From Ideonella aquatica (GTDB lineage Bacteria > Pseudomonadota > Gammaproteobacteria > Burkholderiales > Burkholderiaceae_C), in contig NZ_JAGQDE010000008.1 of the NCBI RefSeq assembly GCF_018069755.1, forward strand, positions 62,001 to 126,000: a stretch of DNA of 64,000 nt, written 5' to 3'. Positions 28,429 through 38,636 of this stretch are shown here, piece after piece. The position numbers were made by a program, and so were the translations under genes. The notes below the pieces were generated by a model that saw only the letters and a program-made list of their open reading frames with translations, did no database searches and had not been told where the DNA came from. Numbering within the stretch: position 1 is the first letter of the stretch; every line of letters starts with the position of its first letter.

Positions 28429-28498
28429 AAAACGCACCACTCAATGCACCACAGAGCGTCGAAATGACGCCTTATGGTGCCTGACAGGTGTCAGAGTC

Positions 28499-29389
28499 TC
28501 ACCAGCCAAGCAGGACGTTGCGTCCTTCAACCAGCAACTGGGCCCGCCGACCGAAGGGCATGCTGATCTTGGTGGGCACATGACCGAAGGGCAGCCCGGT
28601 CAGGATCGGGGTGTCGCAGTGGCTGCGCACGCAGGCCACGGCACTCTTGAGCGAATAGCCATGGTCCATGGGCGACGGCCGCCAGTCGGAGAACGCGCCC
28701 AGCAGCACCGCTTTCTGCGCGGCGAGCACGCCCGCTTGCTGGAGTTGCAGCAGCATGCGCTCGACCCGGTAGGGGTGTTCGGCCACGTCTTCCAGGAACA
28801 GGATGCCGCCCTTGACCTTCGGCCAGTGTGGCGTGCCCAGCAGGCTGCACAGCACGGTCAGGTTGCCGCCCCACAGCAGGCCCTTGGCCTGCAGGCCGTC
28901 GAAGCCGGCCTCGGTGCGAAAGCCCACCGCCTCCAGCTCGCCCGACATCGCCTCGCAGAAGCAGTCGGGCGTGATCTCGTCCAGCGTCTCGCGGCCAAAG
29001 TCATCGGCCGCCATCGGCGCGCACCAGCTGGGCGCGCCGGTGTGCGCCAGCAAGCCCATCTGCAAGGCGGTGAGGTCGCTGTAGCCCACCCAGCGGGTGC
29101 CCTGCTCCACGCTGCGCGCCAGCAGCGCCCAGTCCAGGCGATCCAGCAGGCGGGTGATGCCATAGCCACCACGACCGGGCATGGCGATCGACGGCGCGGC
29201 GGCCGCCACGCGGTGGATCGCAGCCAGCCGCGTCTCGTCGTCGCCCGCAAAGCGCTGACGCCGGGCCAACAGCGACTCATCGCGCGACACCTTGAAGCCC
29301 AGCGCCTTGAGCCGCTTGACGGCCAGGCTCATCGTGGCCGCGCGGGGCAGCAGCCCGGAGGGGCTGTACAGGATCAGCGAGTCGCTCAT
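28499..29389 (-). CDS. ldcA: LD-carboxypeptidase (peptidase family S66)
   Basis: LdcA removes the terminal D-Ala from murein tetrapeptides during cytoplasmic cell-wall recycling. The 296-residue protein has the nucleophile Ser104 in WVGYSDLTALQ, the glutamate in LFLEDVAEHPYR and the histidine in GLPFGHVPTKIS, the S66 triad. ATG 29389 overlaps the tadA stop (ATGA), so the two are co-translated. Length is normal for the family. Confidence 0.93.
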   Translation of the reverse strand: MSDSLILYSPSGLLPRAATMSLAVKRLKALGFKVSRDESLLARRQRFAGDDETRLAAIHRVAAAAPSIAMPGRGGYGITRLLDRLDWALLARSVEQGTRWVGYSDLTALQMGLLAHTGAPSWCAPMAADDFGRETLDEITPDCFCEAMSGELEAVGFRTEAGFDGLQAKGLLWGGNLTVLCSLLGTPHWPKVKGGILFLEDVAEHPYRVERMLLQLQQAGVLAAQKAVLLGAFSDWRPSPMDHGYSLKSAVACVRSHCDTPILTGLPFGHVPTKISMPFGRRAQLLVEGRNVLLGW

Positions 29390-29961
29390 GTCGGACCGGT
29401 GAGGTGGGGTGGCAAGGCGGGCAGCTCAGCGGCGTCACCCGCGGGGATGGCCTCGGCGGAGGCCACCGTGCGTTGCTGGCGCTGCTGGGCCCGCCGCTCG
29501 GCAAAGAAGTCGCGCAACAGCTGACCGCAGGCCTCGGCCATCAGGCCGCCCTGCACCAGCGTGTGGTGGTTGAGCTGGCGCTGGGCGAACAGGTCCACCA
29601 CGCCGCCGGCCGCGCCGGTCTTGGGGTCCGGGGCACCGAACACCACGCGCTTGAAGCGCGCGTGCATCAGCGCCATCGCGCACATCGCGCAGGGCTCCAG
29701 CGTGACGAACAGCTCGCACTCGGGCAGGCGGTAGTTCTCCAGCAATTGGGCGGCATGGCGCAGCGCCACCAGCTCGGCGTGGGCGGTGGGGTCGTGGGTG
29801 GTGATTGGCCGGTTGTAGCCGGTGGCGATCACCTGGCCGTCACGCACGATCACCGCGCCCACCGGCACCTCACCCACCAGCCAGGCGTTCTGGGCCTGGT
29901 CAAGCGCGATGCGCATCGCGTGCTCGTCGGCGGGGGTGAACTCGGGGGGCTGGTCGCTCAT
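29386..29961 (-). CDS. tadA: tRNA-adenosine(34) deaminase
   Basis: TadA converts A34 to inosine in tRNA-Arg(ACG). The zinc site is complete: His61-Ala-Glu63 (HAELVAL) and Cys91/Cys94 in EPCAMCAMALMH. The product has 191 residues, with a C-terminal tail of about 30 extra residues (QRQQRTVASAEAIPAG) beyond the usual domain. It is followed by ldcA with a 4-base overlap. The start lies next to an intergenic repeat region. Confidence 0.95.
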   Translation of the reverse strand: MSDQPPEFTPADEHAMRIALDQAQNAWLVGEVPVGAVIVRDGQVIATGYNRPITTHDPTAHAELVALRHAAQLLENYRLPECELFVTLEPCAMCAMALMHARFKRVVFGAPDPKTGAAGGVVDLFAQRQLNHHTLVQGGLMAEACGQLLRDFFAERRAQQRQQRTVASAEAIPAGDAAELPALPPHLTGPT

Positions 29962-29987
29962 GGCGGGGCCATTATCGGGTGGCGTTT

Positions 29988-30092
29988 TGCATCAGCCCAC
30001 CTCGCCGCTTGCAAGCGGCTCGGAGTGATGAGGCGTTGGCGTACTGCATCGGCCCACCTCGCCGCTTGCAAGCGGCTCGGAGTGATGAGGCG
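29988..30092. repeat. tandem 48-base repeat with palindromic core
   Basis: Two copies (29988-30035 and 30045-30092) differ at one base and are separated by 9 bases. Each contains the perfect palindrome GCCGCTTGCAAGCGGC followed by TCGGAGTGATGAGGCG. It lies between the tadA start and the guaA terminator. It may be a REP-like intergenic element. Confidence 0.85.
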
Positions 30093-30120
30093 AGAGAGAG
30101 TCCGCAGGGACTCTCTCTCG
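30091..30120 (-). terminator. hairpin after guaA
   Basis: A perfect 12-bp stem CGAGAGAGAGTC / GACTCTCTCTCG with a 6-base loop lies 6 bases past the guaA stop. No T-run follows, since the repeat element begins at once. Confidence 0.7.
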
Positions 30121-30126
30121 TCCACA

Positions 30127-31731
30127 TCACTCCCATTCGATCGTTGCTGGGGGTTTGCTGGAGACGTCGTAGGTCACGCGGTTGATGCCACGCACCTCGT
30201 TGATGATCCGGCTGGAGACTTTCTTCAGCAGGCTGTAGGGCAGCTCGGCCCAGTCGGCGGTCATGAAATCGCTGGTCTGCACCGCGCGCAGCGCCACCAC
30301 GTAGTCGTAGGTGCGGCCGTCGCCCATCACGCCCACGCTCTTGACGGGCAGGAAGACGGTGAAGGCCTGGCTGGTCAGGTCGTACCAGCTCTTGCCGCTG
30401 TGCGGATCGATGGCCGCGCGCAACTCCTCGATGAAGATGGCGTCGGCACGGCGCAGCAGGTCGGCATAGTCCTTCCTCACCTCGCCCAGGATGCGCACGC
30501 CCAGGCCGGGGCCGGGGAAGGGATGGCGGTAGACCATGTCGTGCGGCAGGCCCAGTGCCACGCCCAGCTCGCGCACCTCGTCCTTGAACAGCTCGCGCAG
30601 CGGCTCCAGCAGCTTCAAGCCCAGTTGCTCGGGCAGGCCACCCACGTTGTGGTGGCTCTTGATGGTGGTGGCCTTCTTGGTCTTGGTGCCGCCGCTCTCG
30701 ACCACGTCAGGATAGATCGTGCCCTGGGCCAGGAAGGTGGCGCCCTTGGCACCGTTGCCCGCAGCCTTGAGCTTGCCCGCCTCGGCCTTGAACACGTCGA
30801 CGAACAGGCCGCCGATGATCTTGCGCTTCTTTTCAGGGTCGGTCACACCGGCCAGTTGCCCCAGGAACAGCTCGCTGGCGTCGACGCGGATGACCTTGGC
30901 ATGCAGGCGGCCGGCGAACATGTCCATCACCATGTCGCCCTCGTTCAGGCGCAGCAGGCCGTGGTCGACGAAGACGCAGGTCAGCTGGTCGCCGATCGCG
31001 CGGTGGATCAGCGCCGCGGCCACCGAGCTGTCGACACCGCCCGACAGGCCCAGAATGACTTCCTCATCGCCCACCTGCTCGCGGATGCGGGCCACCGCTT
31101 CCTCGATGTAGTTGCCCATGATCCAGTCGCCGGCGCAGCCGCAGATGCCGCGCACGAAGCGGCCCAGCATCTCGGCGCCCTGCAGCGTGTGGGTCACCTC
31201 GGGGTGGAACTGCACCGCGTAGTAGCGCTTGTCCTCATGGGCCATGCCGGCGATCGGGCAACTGGGCGTGCTGGCCATCAGCTTGAAGCCCGGCGGCAGC
31301 GTGGTGACCTTGTCGCCATGGCTCATCCAGACCTTGAGCATGCCGTGGCCTTCGGCGGTGGCGAAGTCCTGGATGCCGCGCAGCAGCTCGGTGTGGCCAT
31401 GGGCGCGCACCTCGGCATAGCCGAACTCGCGGGTGTCGGACCAGCTGACCTCGCCGCCCAGCTGCACCGCCATGGTCTGCATGCCGTAGCAGATGCCCAG
31501 CACCGGCACGCCCAGGTCCCACACCGCCTGCGGCGCGCGCAACTGGTGGTCTTCGTAGGTGCTGGCGTGGCTGCCGCTGAGGATGATGCCCTTGGGCGCG
31601 AACTCGCGGATGAAGGCGTCGCTGACGTCGTTGGGATGGATCTCGCAGTAGACGTGCGCCTCGCGCACCCGGCGCGCGATCAACTGGGTGACTTGCGAGC
31701 CGAAATCGAGGATCAGGATCTTGTCGTGCAT
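30127..31731 (-). CDS. guaA: GMP synthase (glutamine-hydrolysing)
   Basis: GuaA aminates XMP to GMP. From ATG 31731 ([20 protein letters not shown]) it has 534 residues. The amidotransferase domain has Cys81 in GICYGMQTM and the histidine in [10 protein letters not shown]. The ATP pyrophosphatase motif [13 protein letters not shown] follows, then the dimerisation domain ending in PPATIEWE. A longer in-frame reading upstream would run into the MFS gene and is rejected. The gene lies 22 bases after an MFS transporter gene and in line with guaB, so the purine genes are probably one unit interrupted by the transporter. Confidence 0.97.
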   Translation of the reverse strand: MHDKILILDFGSQVTQLIARRVREAHVYCEIHPNDVSDAFIREFAPKGIILSGSHASTYEDHQLRAPQAVWDLGVPVLGICYGMQTMAVQLGGEVSWSDTREFGYAEVRAHGHTELLRGIQDFATAEGHGMLKVWMSHGDKVTTLPPGFKLMASTPSCPIAGMAHEDKRYYAVQFHPEVTHTLQGAEMLGRFVRGICGCAGDWIMGNYIEEAVARIREQVGDEEVILGLSGGVDSSVAAALIHRAIGDQLTCVFVDHGLLRLNEGDMVMDMFAGRLHAKVIRVDASELFLGQLAGVTDPEKKRKIIGGLFVDVFKAEAGKLKAAGNGAKGATFLAQGTIYPDVVESGGTKTKKATTIKSHHNVGGLPEQLGLKLLEPLRELFKDEVRELGVALGLPHDMVYRHPFPGPGLGVRILGEVRKDYADLLRRADAIFIEELRAAIDPHSGKSWYDLTSQAFTVFLPVKSVGVMGDGRTYDYVVALRAVQTSDFMTADWAELPYSLLKKVSSRIINEVRGINRVTYDVSSKPPATIEWE

Positions 31732-31753
31732 GGGCAGGTCCGGACGGAGTGGA

Positions 31754-33049
31754 TCAGGTGGCGGCGCCAGAGGCCGGCGCAGCAGCAGGTTCAGAAGACG
31801 GGGCCAGCGGCGCCGGATGGCGGCGGAAGTGCCGCAACGCCAGCACGGTGGCCACGGCCTGCAGCGCGGAACACAGGTAGAACGGCGCGCCGATGCGCCA
31901 GTCACCCCGCGGCAGGTGCGAGGCAAAGCCCAGCAACGCAGCACCCAGCACCGGCGCGAACACCGCGGTCAGGCTGTTGAGCGACGCCACGGCGCCCATC
32001 ACCCGGCCCTGCTCGTGGTCACCGGCGGCGTTGGACACCAGGGTCTGGATGGCCGTGGCGGCCATGAAACCAAAGACATTCAGGCCGATCACCGCGTACA
32101 TCATCCAGCCCTCGGTGGCAGCTCCCCACAGCAGGTAGCAGGCAGACGATGACACCAGGCCGAGGATGGCGATTCGCTGGGCCGACAAGCGCTGCAGCGC
32201 CACACGGATCAGGCCGCCCTGCACCAGCACCGACATCACCCCCACCGCAAACAGCGACCAGCCGTTCTCCTTCGGGCCCCAGCCAAACTTGAAGTTGGTG
32301 TAGAGCACCCAGGTGGTGTGCATCACGAACTGCGCCAGGCTGGCCAGCCCGATCACCGCCACCAGCATGCCCACGCCCTGCAGATCGGACAGGCGCTTGA
32401 GCGAGGACACCGGGTTGGCCTTGCGCCAGTCGATCGGCGTGCGCCGATGCGGCGGCAGCGATTCCGGCAGCACCAGGATGCCGTACAGGGCATTGACGAT
32501 GGCCAGGCCGCCCGCCACGAAGAAGGGCAGGTGCAGGTTGATCGAGCCCAGCAGACCGCCCATCACCGGGCCCAGCACGAAGCCCATGCCGAACATCGCG
32601 CCCAACAGGCCGAAGCGCTTGGCGCGCTGCTCGGGCGTGGAGATGTCGGCCACATAGGCATTGGCCACCGCCGCGTTGGCCTGCAGCGCGCCGCTGACCA
32701 GGCGCACCGCCACCAGCATCCACAGCGCGGTGGCCAGGCCGGTGACGAAGAAACTCAGGGCCAGGCCCGAAAAGCCCAGCAGCAGCACGGGTCGCCTGCC
32801 GTAATGGTCGGACAGCGCCCCCAGCACCGGCGAGCCGAAGAAGTTGGCGATGCCAAAGGAGAAGGCCACCGCGCCGTACCAGAACGCGTGCTCGGTCTGG
32901 TCCGTCGTGAAGCTGCCCACCAGCGGCGGCAGCACCGGGATGATCAGACCGATCGCCACCATGTCGATCAGCACCGTCAGCATGATGAAGGGCATCGCCG
33001 GCTCGCGGCGGCGGGTGCTGGCGTCGGCTGGGGCGCTGGAATCGGTCAT
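31754..33049 (-). CDS. MFS transporter, drug:H+ antiporter-1 (TetA-like) type
   Basis: This 431-residue major facilitator protein starts [20 protein letters not shown] at ATG 33049 and has about twelve helices. Motif A is clear in [16 protein letters not shown], and the [10 protein letters not shown] segment fits motif C of proton-driven exporters. The closest general group is the TCR/Tet exporter family. It sits between guaB (61 bases upstream) and guaA (22 bases downstream) on the same strand, so it is likely co-expressed with GMP synthesis. The transported compound is unknown; a nucleoside, purine analogue or drug are all possible. Confidence 0.88.
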   Translation of the reverse strand: MTDSSAPADASTRRREPAMPFIMLTVLIDMVAIGLIIPVLPPLVGSFTTDQTEHAFWYGAVAFSFGIANFFGSPVLGALSDHYGRRPVLLLGFSGLALSFFVTGLATALWMLVAVRLVSGALQANAAVANAYVADISTPEQRAKRFGLLGAMFGMGFVLGPVMGGLLGSINLHLPFFVAGGLAIVNALYGILVLPESLPPHRRTPIDWRKANPVSSLKRLSDLQGVGMLVAVIGLASLAQFVMHTTWVLYTNFKFGWGPKENGWSLFAVGVMSVLVQGGLIRVALQRLSAQRIAILGLVSSSACYLLWGAATEGWMMYAVIGLNVFGFMAATAIQTLVSNAAGDHEQGRVMGAVASLNSLTAVFAPVLGAALLGFASHLPRGDWRIGAPFYLCSALQAVATVLALRHFRRHPAPLAPSSEPAAAPASGAAT

Positions 33050-33110
33050 CGAGGGCTCTGAAAGACGGCGCCCGGACGGTGCCGGGCGCTGTGCGGTGCG
33101 GTGGAGGGGG

Positions 33111-34583
33111 TCACTCCATGCGGTAGTTCGGGGCTTCCTTGGTGATCTGCACGTCGTGCACGTGGCTCTCGCGGATACCCGCGGCGGTGATCTCGACGAA
33201 CTCGGCGCGCTCGCGCATGTCATCGATCGTGCCGCAGCCGCAGTAGCCCATCGAGGCCCGCAGGCCGCCGGCCATCTGGTAGACGATCGAGATCATCGAG
33301 CCCTTGTAGGGCACCCGGCCCTCGATGCCTTCAGGCACCAGCTTGTCGGCGTTCGGGTTGGCGGACTCGTCGTTTTCCTGGAAGTAGCGGTCGGCCGAGC
33401 CGGCCTTCATGGCGCCGATCGAGCCCATGCCGCGGTAGCCCTTGTAGCTGCGGCCCTGGTAGAGGAAGACCTCGCCGGGGGACTCTTCGGTACCGGCGAA
33501 CATGCCGCCCATCATCACCGAGCTGGCGCCGGCGGCAATGGCCTTGGCGATGTCGCCCGAGTAGCGGATGCCGCCGTCGGCGATCAGCGGCACGCCGGTG
33601 CCGCGCAGTGCGGTGGCGACGTTGTCGATCGCGGTGATCTGCGGCACGCCCACGCCCGCCACGATGCGGGTGGTGCAGATCGAGCCCGGGCCGATGCCGA
33701 CCTTGACACCGTCGGCGCCCGCCTCAACCAGCGCCAGTGCGGCGGCGCCGGTGGCGATGTTGCCGCCGATCACATCCACCTGCGGGAAGTTCTTCTTGAC
33801 CCAGCGCACCCGCTCGATCACGCCGGCCGAATGGCCGTGGGCGGTGTCGACGATCAGTGCATCGACCCCGGCCTTGACCAGCATCTCGACCCGCTCCTCG
33901 GTGCCCTCGCCCACGCCCACCGCGGCGCCAACGCGCAGCTTGCCGTGGGCGTCACGGGCGGCGTTGGGGAAGCTGGTCTGCTTGGTGATGTCCTTCACCG
34001 TGAACAGGCCGCGCAGCTCGAAGGCGTCATTCACCACCAGCACGCGCTCGAGCTTGTGCTGGTGCATCAGCGCCTTCGCCTCGGACAGGGCCGCGCCCTC
34101 GCGCACCGTGATCAGGCGCTCGCGCGGGGTCATGATCTCGCGCACCGGCGCCTCCAGGCGGGTCTCGAAGCGCAGATCGCGCCCGGTGACGATGCCCACC
34201 ACCCGGCCGTCCTCGACCACGGGGAAGCCCGAGATGCCGTGCTGGCGCGACAGCTCGATGACATCGCGCACCCGGGCGCCGGGAGCGATCGTGATCGGGT
34301 CCTTCAGCAGGCCCGACTCGTAGCGCTTGACGCGCGCCACCTCGGCTGCCTGCTGCTTGGGCGTCAGGTTCTTGTGGACGATGCCGATGCCGCCCTCCTG
34401 GGCGATCGCGATCGCCAGGCGGGCTTCTGTCACGGTGTCCATCGCGGCGGACACGAGCGGCAGGTTCAGCTGGATGTTGCGCGACAGACGGGTCGCAAGC
34501 GAGGTGTCGCGGGGCAACACCTGGGAGAACGCAGGCACCAACAACACATCGTCGAAGGTGAGCGCTTTGCCAAGAAGGCGCAT
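33111..34583 (-). CDS. guaB: IMP dehydrogenase
   Basis: GuaB oxidises IMP to XMP, the committed step of GMP synthesis. The 490-residue protein starts [20 protein letters not shown] and contains two CBS domains (about residues 90-205), the catalytic cysteine in [13 protein letters not shown], and the flap region with GYRGMGS and [12 protein letters not shown] perfect TATAAT lies 27 bases upstream of the start. It heads a minus-strand series with the MFS exporter and guaA and is divergent from a DUF4124 gene. Confidence 0.97.
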   Translation of the reverse strand: MRLLGKALTFDDVLLVPAFSQVLPRDTSLATRLSRNIQLNLPLVSAAMDTVTEARLAIAIAQEGGIGIVHKNLTPKQQAAEVARVKRYESGLLKDPITIAPGARVRDVIELSRQHGISGFPVVEDGRVVGIVTGRDLRFETRLEAPVREIMTPRERLITVREGAALSEAKALMHQHKLERVLVVNDAFELRGLFTVKDITKQTSFPNAARDAHGKLRVGAAVGVGEGTEERVEMLVKAGVDALIVDTAHGHSAGVIERVRWVKKNFPQVDVIGGNIATGAAALALVEAGADGVKVGIGPGSICTTRIVAGVGVPQITAIDNVATALRGTGVPLIADGGIRYSGDIAKAIAAGASSVMMGGMFAGTEESPGEVFLYQGRSYKGYRGMGSIGAMKAGSADRYFQENDESANPNADKLVPEGIEGRVPYKGSMISIVYQMAGGLRASMGYCGCGTIDDMRERAEFVEITAAGIRESHVHDVQITKEAPNYRME

Positions 34584-34609
34584 GGGTCAGGCTCCAGACG
34601 CAAAAGCGG

Positions 34610-34615
34610 ATTATA
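34610..34615 (-). promoter_or_regulatory. -10 element of guaB
   Basis: TATAAT on the minus strand is a perfect match, 27 bases before the guaB start codon. The -35 region at 17 bases is GC-rich and poor. On the plus strand TTGCAA (34623-34628) and TACACT (34648-34653), 19 bases apart, could serve the divergent DUF4124 gene. Confidence 0.55.
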
Positions 34616-34683
34616 CGGACCGTTGCAACCTGTTCGCCCGGGCGCCTTACACTCCGCCCAGAACAGCCCTTGTCAGTACCACC

Positions 34684-35181
34684 ATGCGTCGCTCTATCGC
34701 CCTGCTCGCCATTGCCTGTCTGGCCCTGCTGCCAGTGGTCGGCTCCGCCCAGGCGATCTGGAAATGGAAGGACGCCAATGGCACGCTGCAAGTTAGCGAC
34801 ACGCCGCCCCCCACCAGCGTGCCCGACTCGGCCATCATCAGCCGCCCGGGCGGCCGCGTGGCCGAGATTGTGGTTGGCGGCAGCGCCGAGGCACCGGCGT
34901 CCACCCCTTCGCGCAGCGACAGCGCGCTCGAGGCCCGCAAGCGCGAGCAACAGGCCGGCCAGAAAGCCGCGGACGCGGCCCGCGCCGCAGCCACCAAGGA
35001 GCGCGACCAGGCGCGCCGCGAAGAGAACTGCCGCCAGGCCCGCCAGCAGCAGGCCAACCTCGACAGCGGCATGCGCATGGCACGCCTGAACGACAAGGGC
35101 GAACGCGAGTACCTGGACGACTCGGCCCGCGCGGCCGAGGCCGAGCGCGTGCGACAGCGCATCCAGCAGGCCTGCAACTGA
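34684..35181 (+). CDS. secreted DUF4124-domain protein
   Basis: This 165-residue protein has a signal peptide (MRRSIALLAIACLALLPVVG up to about SAQA) followed by the short DUF4124 motif IWKWKDANGTLQVSDTPPP. The rest is a charged, helical, probably coiled-coil segment (about residues 78-165) with two cysteines (ENCRQA and QQACN). Such proteins are common in betaproteobacteria and are periplasmic with unknown role. It is divergent from guaB and converges on rnfH. Confidence 0.85.
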   Translation: MRRSIALLAIACLALLPVVGSAQAIWKWKDANGTLQVSDTPPPTSVPDSAIISRPGGRVAEIVVGGSAEAPASTPSRSDSALEARKREQQAGQKAADAARAAATKERDQARREENCRQARQQQANLDSGMRMARLNDKGEREYLDDSARAAEAERVRQRIQQACN

Positions 35182-35204
35182 GCCCAGGCGCGGCTGGGGG
35201 CTGA

Positions 35205-35219
35205 GCGGGAGCGTCCCGC
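35205..35219. terminator. weak hairpin between converging DUF4124 gene and rnfH
   Basis: GCGGGA / TCCCGC with a 3-base loop lies between the stops at 35181 and 35233. The stem is short and no T-run follows. Confidence 0.35.
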
Positions 35220-35232
35220 CGCGCCACGCCGA

Positions 35233-35529
35233 TCAGCCCTTGGCCTTGCGGTAGCGCTGGCGCCGGGCCTCCTTCGGGTCGACCTTCAACGCCCGCCACA
35301 CCTCGACGCGGTCGTGCTGGCGCAGCACGGTGTCGCGCGGCTTGGCCTTGGCCCAGATGCCCACCTGCAGGGCGGCACCCTGCTCGCTGTCCAGCAGCGG
35401 CAGCAGCCCGGCGGCGCGCAGCGCGTCGTCCAGTGTGCTGCCCGCCGGCAGGCTGAGCGGCCAGCGCTGCACCTCGCGCGGCTGCGGGCTCCAGGTCACC
35501 AGCACCTGGATCGTGTCAGCGTTCGCCAT
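35233..35529 (-). CDS. rnfH: RnfH family ubiquitin-like protein
   Basis: This small protein of 98 residues starts at ATG 35529 ([20 protein letters not shown]). It has the RnfH/UPF0125 pattern including QVGIWAKAKPRDTVLRQHDR and VEVWRALKVDPKEARRQR. The fold is ubiquitin-like and the function is unclear, despite the name. It overlaps ratA by 14 bases in another frame, the conserved ratA-rnfH arrangement beside smpB. Confidence 0.9.
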   Translation of the reverse strand: MANADTIQVLVTWSPQPREVQRWPLSLPAGSTLDDALRAAGLLPLLDSEQGAALQVGIWAKAKPRDTVLRQHDRVEVWRALKVDPKEARRQRYRKAKG

Positions 35530-35962
35530 AGACCTGTTCCGCACGTTTGACGAAGGCGTCGACAAAGGTGTTGGCCACCTTGTCGAACACCGGGCTCAGC
35601 ACCACCTCCAGGGGCCGGCTGGCGAAGGCGTACTGCAGGTCGAACTCGATCTTGCAGGCCGGCGGCTGGCCGTTGCCCAGTGGCAGGAAGTCCCAGGTGC
35701 CGTCCAGCAGCGAGAACGGACCGTCGACCAGACGCATCAGCAATTGGCGGTCGGCGGTGTGATCGTTGCGGGTGGTAAAGGCATGCCGCACACCGGCGTA
35801 GGCCAGATGGATGCGCGCGGTGTTGCCCCCCTCATGGGTCTCCAGCACCTCGCCGCGTTCGCACCAGGGCAGGAACTCGGGGTAGCGCGCCACGTCGGTC
35901 ACCAACGCGAACATCTCGGCCGGCGAGTACCACAGCAGGACGGACTTCTTCACATGCTTCAT
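35516..35962 (-). CDS. ratA: RatA/Coq10-like START-domain protein
   Basis: The 148-residue product starts at ATG 35962 ([20 protein letters not shown]). It is a single lipid-binding START-type domain of the Coq10/RatA family, with [20 protein letters not shown] near the N-terminus and [20 protein letters not shown] at the end. Family members bind ubiquinone or act as ribosome-association inhibitors; the first role is more widely accepted. It is divergent from smpB with a 49-base spacer and translationally linked to rnfH by overlap. Confidence 0.92.
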   Translation of the reverse strand: MKHVKKSVLLWYSPAEMFALVTDVARYPEFLPWCERGEVLETHEGGNTARIHLAYAGVRHAFTTRNDHTADRQLLMRLVDGPFSLLDGTWDFLPLGNGQPPACKIEFDLQYAFASRPLEVVLSPVFDKVANTFVDAFVKRAEQVYGER

Positions 35963-36011
35963 ACAATCACGGGATTCTAGGGCGCCGCCCTGCCCTGCCC
36001 TGACCACCTGC

Positions 36012-36482
36012 ATGTCCGCCCTGATCGCCGAAAACCGCCGCGCCCGCTTCGAATACCACATCGAGGAACAGTACGAGGCCGGCATGGTGCTGGAAGGCTG
36101 GGAGGTCAAGGCCATCCGCGCCGGCCAGGTGCAGCTGACCGATGGCTACGTGGTCATCAAGCAGGGTGAGCTCTACCTGATCGGCTGCCGCATCAACGCG
36201 CTGCGCTCGGCCAGCACCCACGTCCACCCCGAGGCCGACCGCACCAAGAAGCTGCTGATGGGCAAGGCCGACATCCGCCGCCTGATCGGCAAGATCGAGC
36301 AGCGCGGTTTCACGCTGGTGCCGCTGAACCTGCACTACAAGGGCGGCCGGGTGAAGGCGCAGATCGCGCTGGCCAAGGGCAAGGCCCAGCACGACAAGCG
36401 CGAGACCGAAAAGAAGCGTGACTGGGACAGGGAGAAGGGGCGTCTGATGCGTCACAAGGTCAGCGGGCCGTCGGCATCATGA
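36012..36482 (+). CDS. smpB: SsrA-binding protein SmpB
   Basis: SmpB delivers tmRNA to stalled ribosomes. The 156-residue protein begins [20 protein letters not shown] and carries [19 protein letters not shown] and the C-terminal basic tail [20 protein letters not shown] typical of the family. Its stop overlaps the start of the aminopeptidase gene by 3 bases (ATGA), so the two are linked. Confidence 0.97.
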   Translation: MSALIAENRRARFEYHIEEQYEAGMVLEGWEVKAIRAGQVQLTDGYVVIKQGELYLIGCRINALRSASTHVHPEADRTKKLLMGKADIRRLIGKIEQRGFTLVPLNLHYKGGRVKAQIALAKGKAQHDKRETEKKRDWDREKGRLMRHKVSGPSAS

Positions 36483-37441
36483 GGCTCGACGAGGTCCTGC
36501 ACCCGCCGATTGAGCCGCTGCGCCAGGGCCGCCTGACGGTGGGCGACGGCCATGCGCTGTACTGGGAAACCTGCGGAACGCCGGATGGCATCCCTGCCCT
36601 CTTCCTGCACGGCGGCCCCGGCGCCGGCATCTCGCCCACCAGCCGCCGCTTCTTCGACGCCCGCCGCTACCACGTCGTGCTGTTCGACCAGCGCGGCTCG
36701 GGCCGCTCCACGCCGCTGGGCGCCACCCACGCCAACACGACGCCGCTGCTGATCGAGGACATCGAGCGCCTGCGCACGCTGCTGGGCATTGAGCGCTGGC
36801 TGGTCTTCGGCGGCTCCTGGGGCTCGACGCTGGCGCTGGCCTATGCCCAGGCGCATCCGCGGCGTTGCCTGGGCCTGGTCCTGCGCGGCATCTGGCTGGG
36901 CACGCAGCCCGAGATCGACTGGTGGCTGTACGGCATCCGCCAGTTCTTCCCACGGGAGTGGGAAGCCTTTGCCAGCCACGTGGAGCCGGCAGAACAGGGC
37001 GACCTGCTCGCCGCCTATCAGCGCCGCCTGACCCACCCCGACCCCGCCGTCCACGGCCCGGCCGCGCGCGCCTGGGCGCGCTACGAGGGCAGTTGCCTGC
37101 ACCTGCTGCCGCAGCCGGCCCAGGTCGAGGCCTTTGGCACCGATGCCATCGCGCTGGGCGTGGGGCGCCTGGAGGCCCATTACTTTGCCCACCAGGCCTT
37201 TTTGGCGCCGGACCAGTTGCTGCAGGGCATGCCGCGCATCGCCCACCTGCCGGGCGTGATCGTCCACGGCCGCTACGACGTCATCTGCCCGCCGCGCTAC
37301 GCCCATGCCCTGGCCGATGCCTGGCCCGGCGTTCAGATGCGCATGGTCACCGAGGCCGGCCACAGCTCAATGGAGCCGGGCATCGCCGCCGAGCTGGTGG
37401 CGGCCACCGACCGCTTCGCGCGCAGCGGCGGCTTCGCCTGA
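36479..37441 (+). CDS. pip: prolyl aminopeptidase (proline iminopeptidase)
   Basis: This cytoplasmic serine peptidase (family S33) releases N-terminal proline from peptides. The 320-residue alpha/beta hydrolase has the oxyanion motif HGGPGAG, nucleophile Ser113 in GGSWGS, Asp267 in [10 protein letters not shown] and His295 in AGHSSMEPG. The [11 protein letters not shown] segment is the strong family signature. Its stop codon directly abuts the stop of the opposite metC-like gene at 37442, leaving no intergenic base. Confidence 0.93.
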   Translation: MRLDEVLHPPIEPLRQGRLTVGDGHALYWETCGTPDGIPALFLHGGPGAGISPTSRRFFDARRYHVVLFDQRGSGRSTPLGATHANTTPLLIEDIERLRTLLGIERWLVFGGSWGSTLALAYAQAHPRRCLGLVLRGIWLGTQPEIDWWLYGIRQFFPREWEAFASHVEPAEQGDLLAAYQRRLTHPDPAVHGPAARAWARYEGSCLHLLPQPAQVEAFGTDAIALGVGRLEAHYFAHQAFLAPDQLLQGMPRIAHLPGVIVHGRYDVICPPRYAHALADAWPGVQMRMVTEAGHSSMEPGIAAELVAATDRFARSGGFA

Positions 37442-38626
37442 TCAGCCCAGGCGCGCCAGGCCGGCACCCAGGTCGGCGATCAGGTCGTCCACCGACTCCA
37501 GACCAATGCACAGGCGCACCAGCACGCCCTCGTAGGGCGTGGGCAGTTCGCGCATGAAGCGCGCCTGGTAGGGCACGGCCAGGCTGACCGGGCCGCCCCA
37601 GCTCCAGCCGATGCGGAAGCACTGCAGCCCGTCAACAAAGGCATTGACCTGCTCCACGCTGTGGCGCGGGTCGATCTCCAGCGTCAAGAGGCCCGCGGCG
37701 GCACTGCACAGGCCGGCCCAGTGTGCATGGCCGGGCGAGCCGGGCAGCGCCGGGTGCAGCACGCGGCGCACCGCAGGCTGGCCTTGCGCCCATTCGGCGA
37801 TGCGCCGCGCCGCCTGGTCCTGCGCGTGGTAGCGCAGCGCCAGGCTGGGCAGCGCGCGCAGCAGGGCCTCGGCATCGTTGGCCCCCACGCCCAGTCCCAT
37901 GCGGCTGTGCGTCCAGGCCAGACGCTCATGCAACGCGCTGTCGCGGCAGGCGATCGAGCCCATCAGCACATCGCCCCCGCCCGACGGGTACTTGGTCAAC
38001 GCGTGGATCGTCAGATCGACACCCAGGCCATCGCCCAACTCGAAGGGGTTGAAGGCCAAGCCGGCGCCCCAGGTGTTGTCCAGCGCCAGCACCGCCTGCG
38101 GGGCGCGCTCGCGGCAGCGGCGCACCAGGGCGCGCAGGTCAGGGAACTCCAGCGTCACCGAGCCAGGCGCCTCCAGCCAGACCAGCTTGACGTCCGGCCC
38201 CAGCGCGGCGTCCAGCGTGCTCGGGTCCAGGGCGTCGTAGACCCGGTGGGCGATGCCCCAGCGCGCCAGCTCATGGCGCGCCAGGTCGCGGCTGGGAAAG
38301 TAGACGTTGTCCGGCAGCAGCAGCGCGTCGCCGCTGGCCAGCAGCGCCTGGTTGACCACGTTCAGCGCCGACAGGCCACTCGGTGCCAGCAGCACGTGAC
38401 GGGCGTGCTCCAGCGTGGCCAGGCGCGCCTCCAGCGTGAAAGTGGTGGGCGTGCCGTGCAGGCCGTAGGTGTAGCCGCTCTTGTCCACCCAGCGGCGGCT
38501 GCGCAGCGCGGCCACATCCGGGAAGAACACGGTCGAGGCCTTGTGCACGGCCACCACCGGCGATTCGAACTCGGCCGGCGCCACATAGTCGTGGTGGATC
38601 AGGCGGGTGCGGATGTCCTGGCTCAT
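37442..38626 (-). CDS. metC: PLP-dependent cystathionine beta-lyase-type enzyme
   Basis: This enzyme of the Cys/Met metabolism PLP family has 394 residues from ATG 38626 (MSQDIRTRLIHHDYVAPAEF). The PLP lysine is in THALTKYPSGGGDVLMG, a form seen in cystathionine beta-lyases. The substrate-loop SGYTYGLHGTPTTFTLEARL and the C-terminal GWSWGGPVSLA are also family-like. It would make homocysteine from cystathionine; a related C-S lyase role is possible. It follows rimO by 10 bases on the same strand. Confidence 0.85.
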   Translation of the reverse strand: MSQDIRTRLIHHDYVAPAEFESPVVAVHKASTVFFPDVAALRSRRWVDKSGYTYGLHGTPTTFTLEARLATLEHARHVLLAPSGLSALNVVNQALLASGDALLLPDNVYFPSRDLARHELARWGIAHRVYDALDPSTLDAALGPDVKLVWLEAPGSVTLEFPDLRALVRRCRERAPQAVLALDNTWGAGLAFNPFELGDGLGVDLTIHALTKYPSGGGDVLMGSIACRDSALHERLAWTHSRMGLGVGANDAEALLRALPSLALRYHAQDQAARRIAEWAQGQPAVRRVLHPALPGSPGHAHWAGLCSAAAGLLTLEIDPRHSVEQVNAFVDGLQCFRIGWSWGGPVSLAVPYQARFMRELPTPYEGVLVRLCIGLESVDDLIADLGAGLARLG

Positions 38627-38636
38627 GCTGGGGTCC

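Noticed and set aside
29988..30092. CRISPR array
   Set aside because: Only two copies, spacer of 9 bases and palindromic repeat core; no cas genes nearby.
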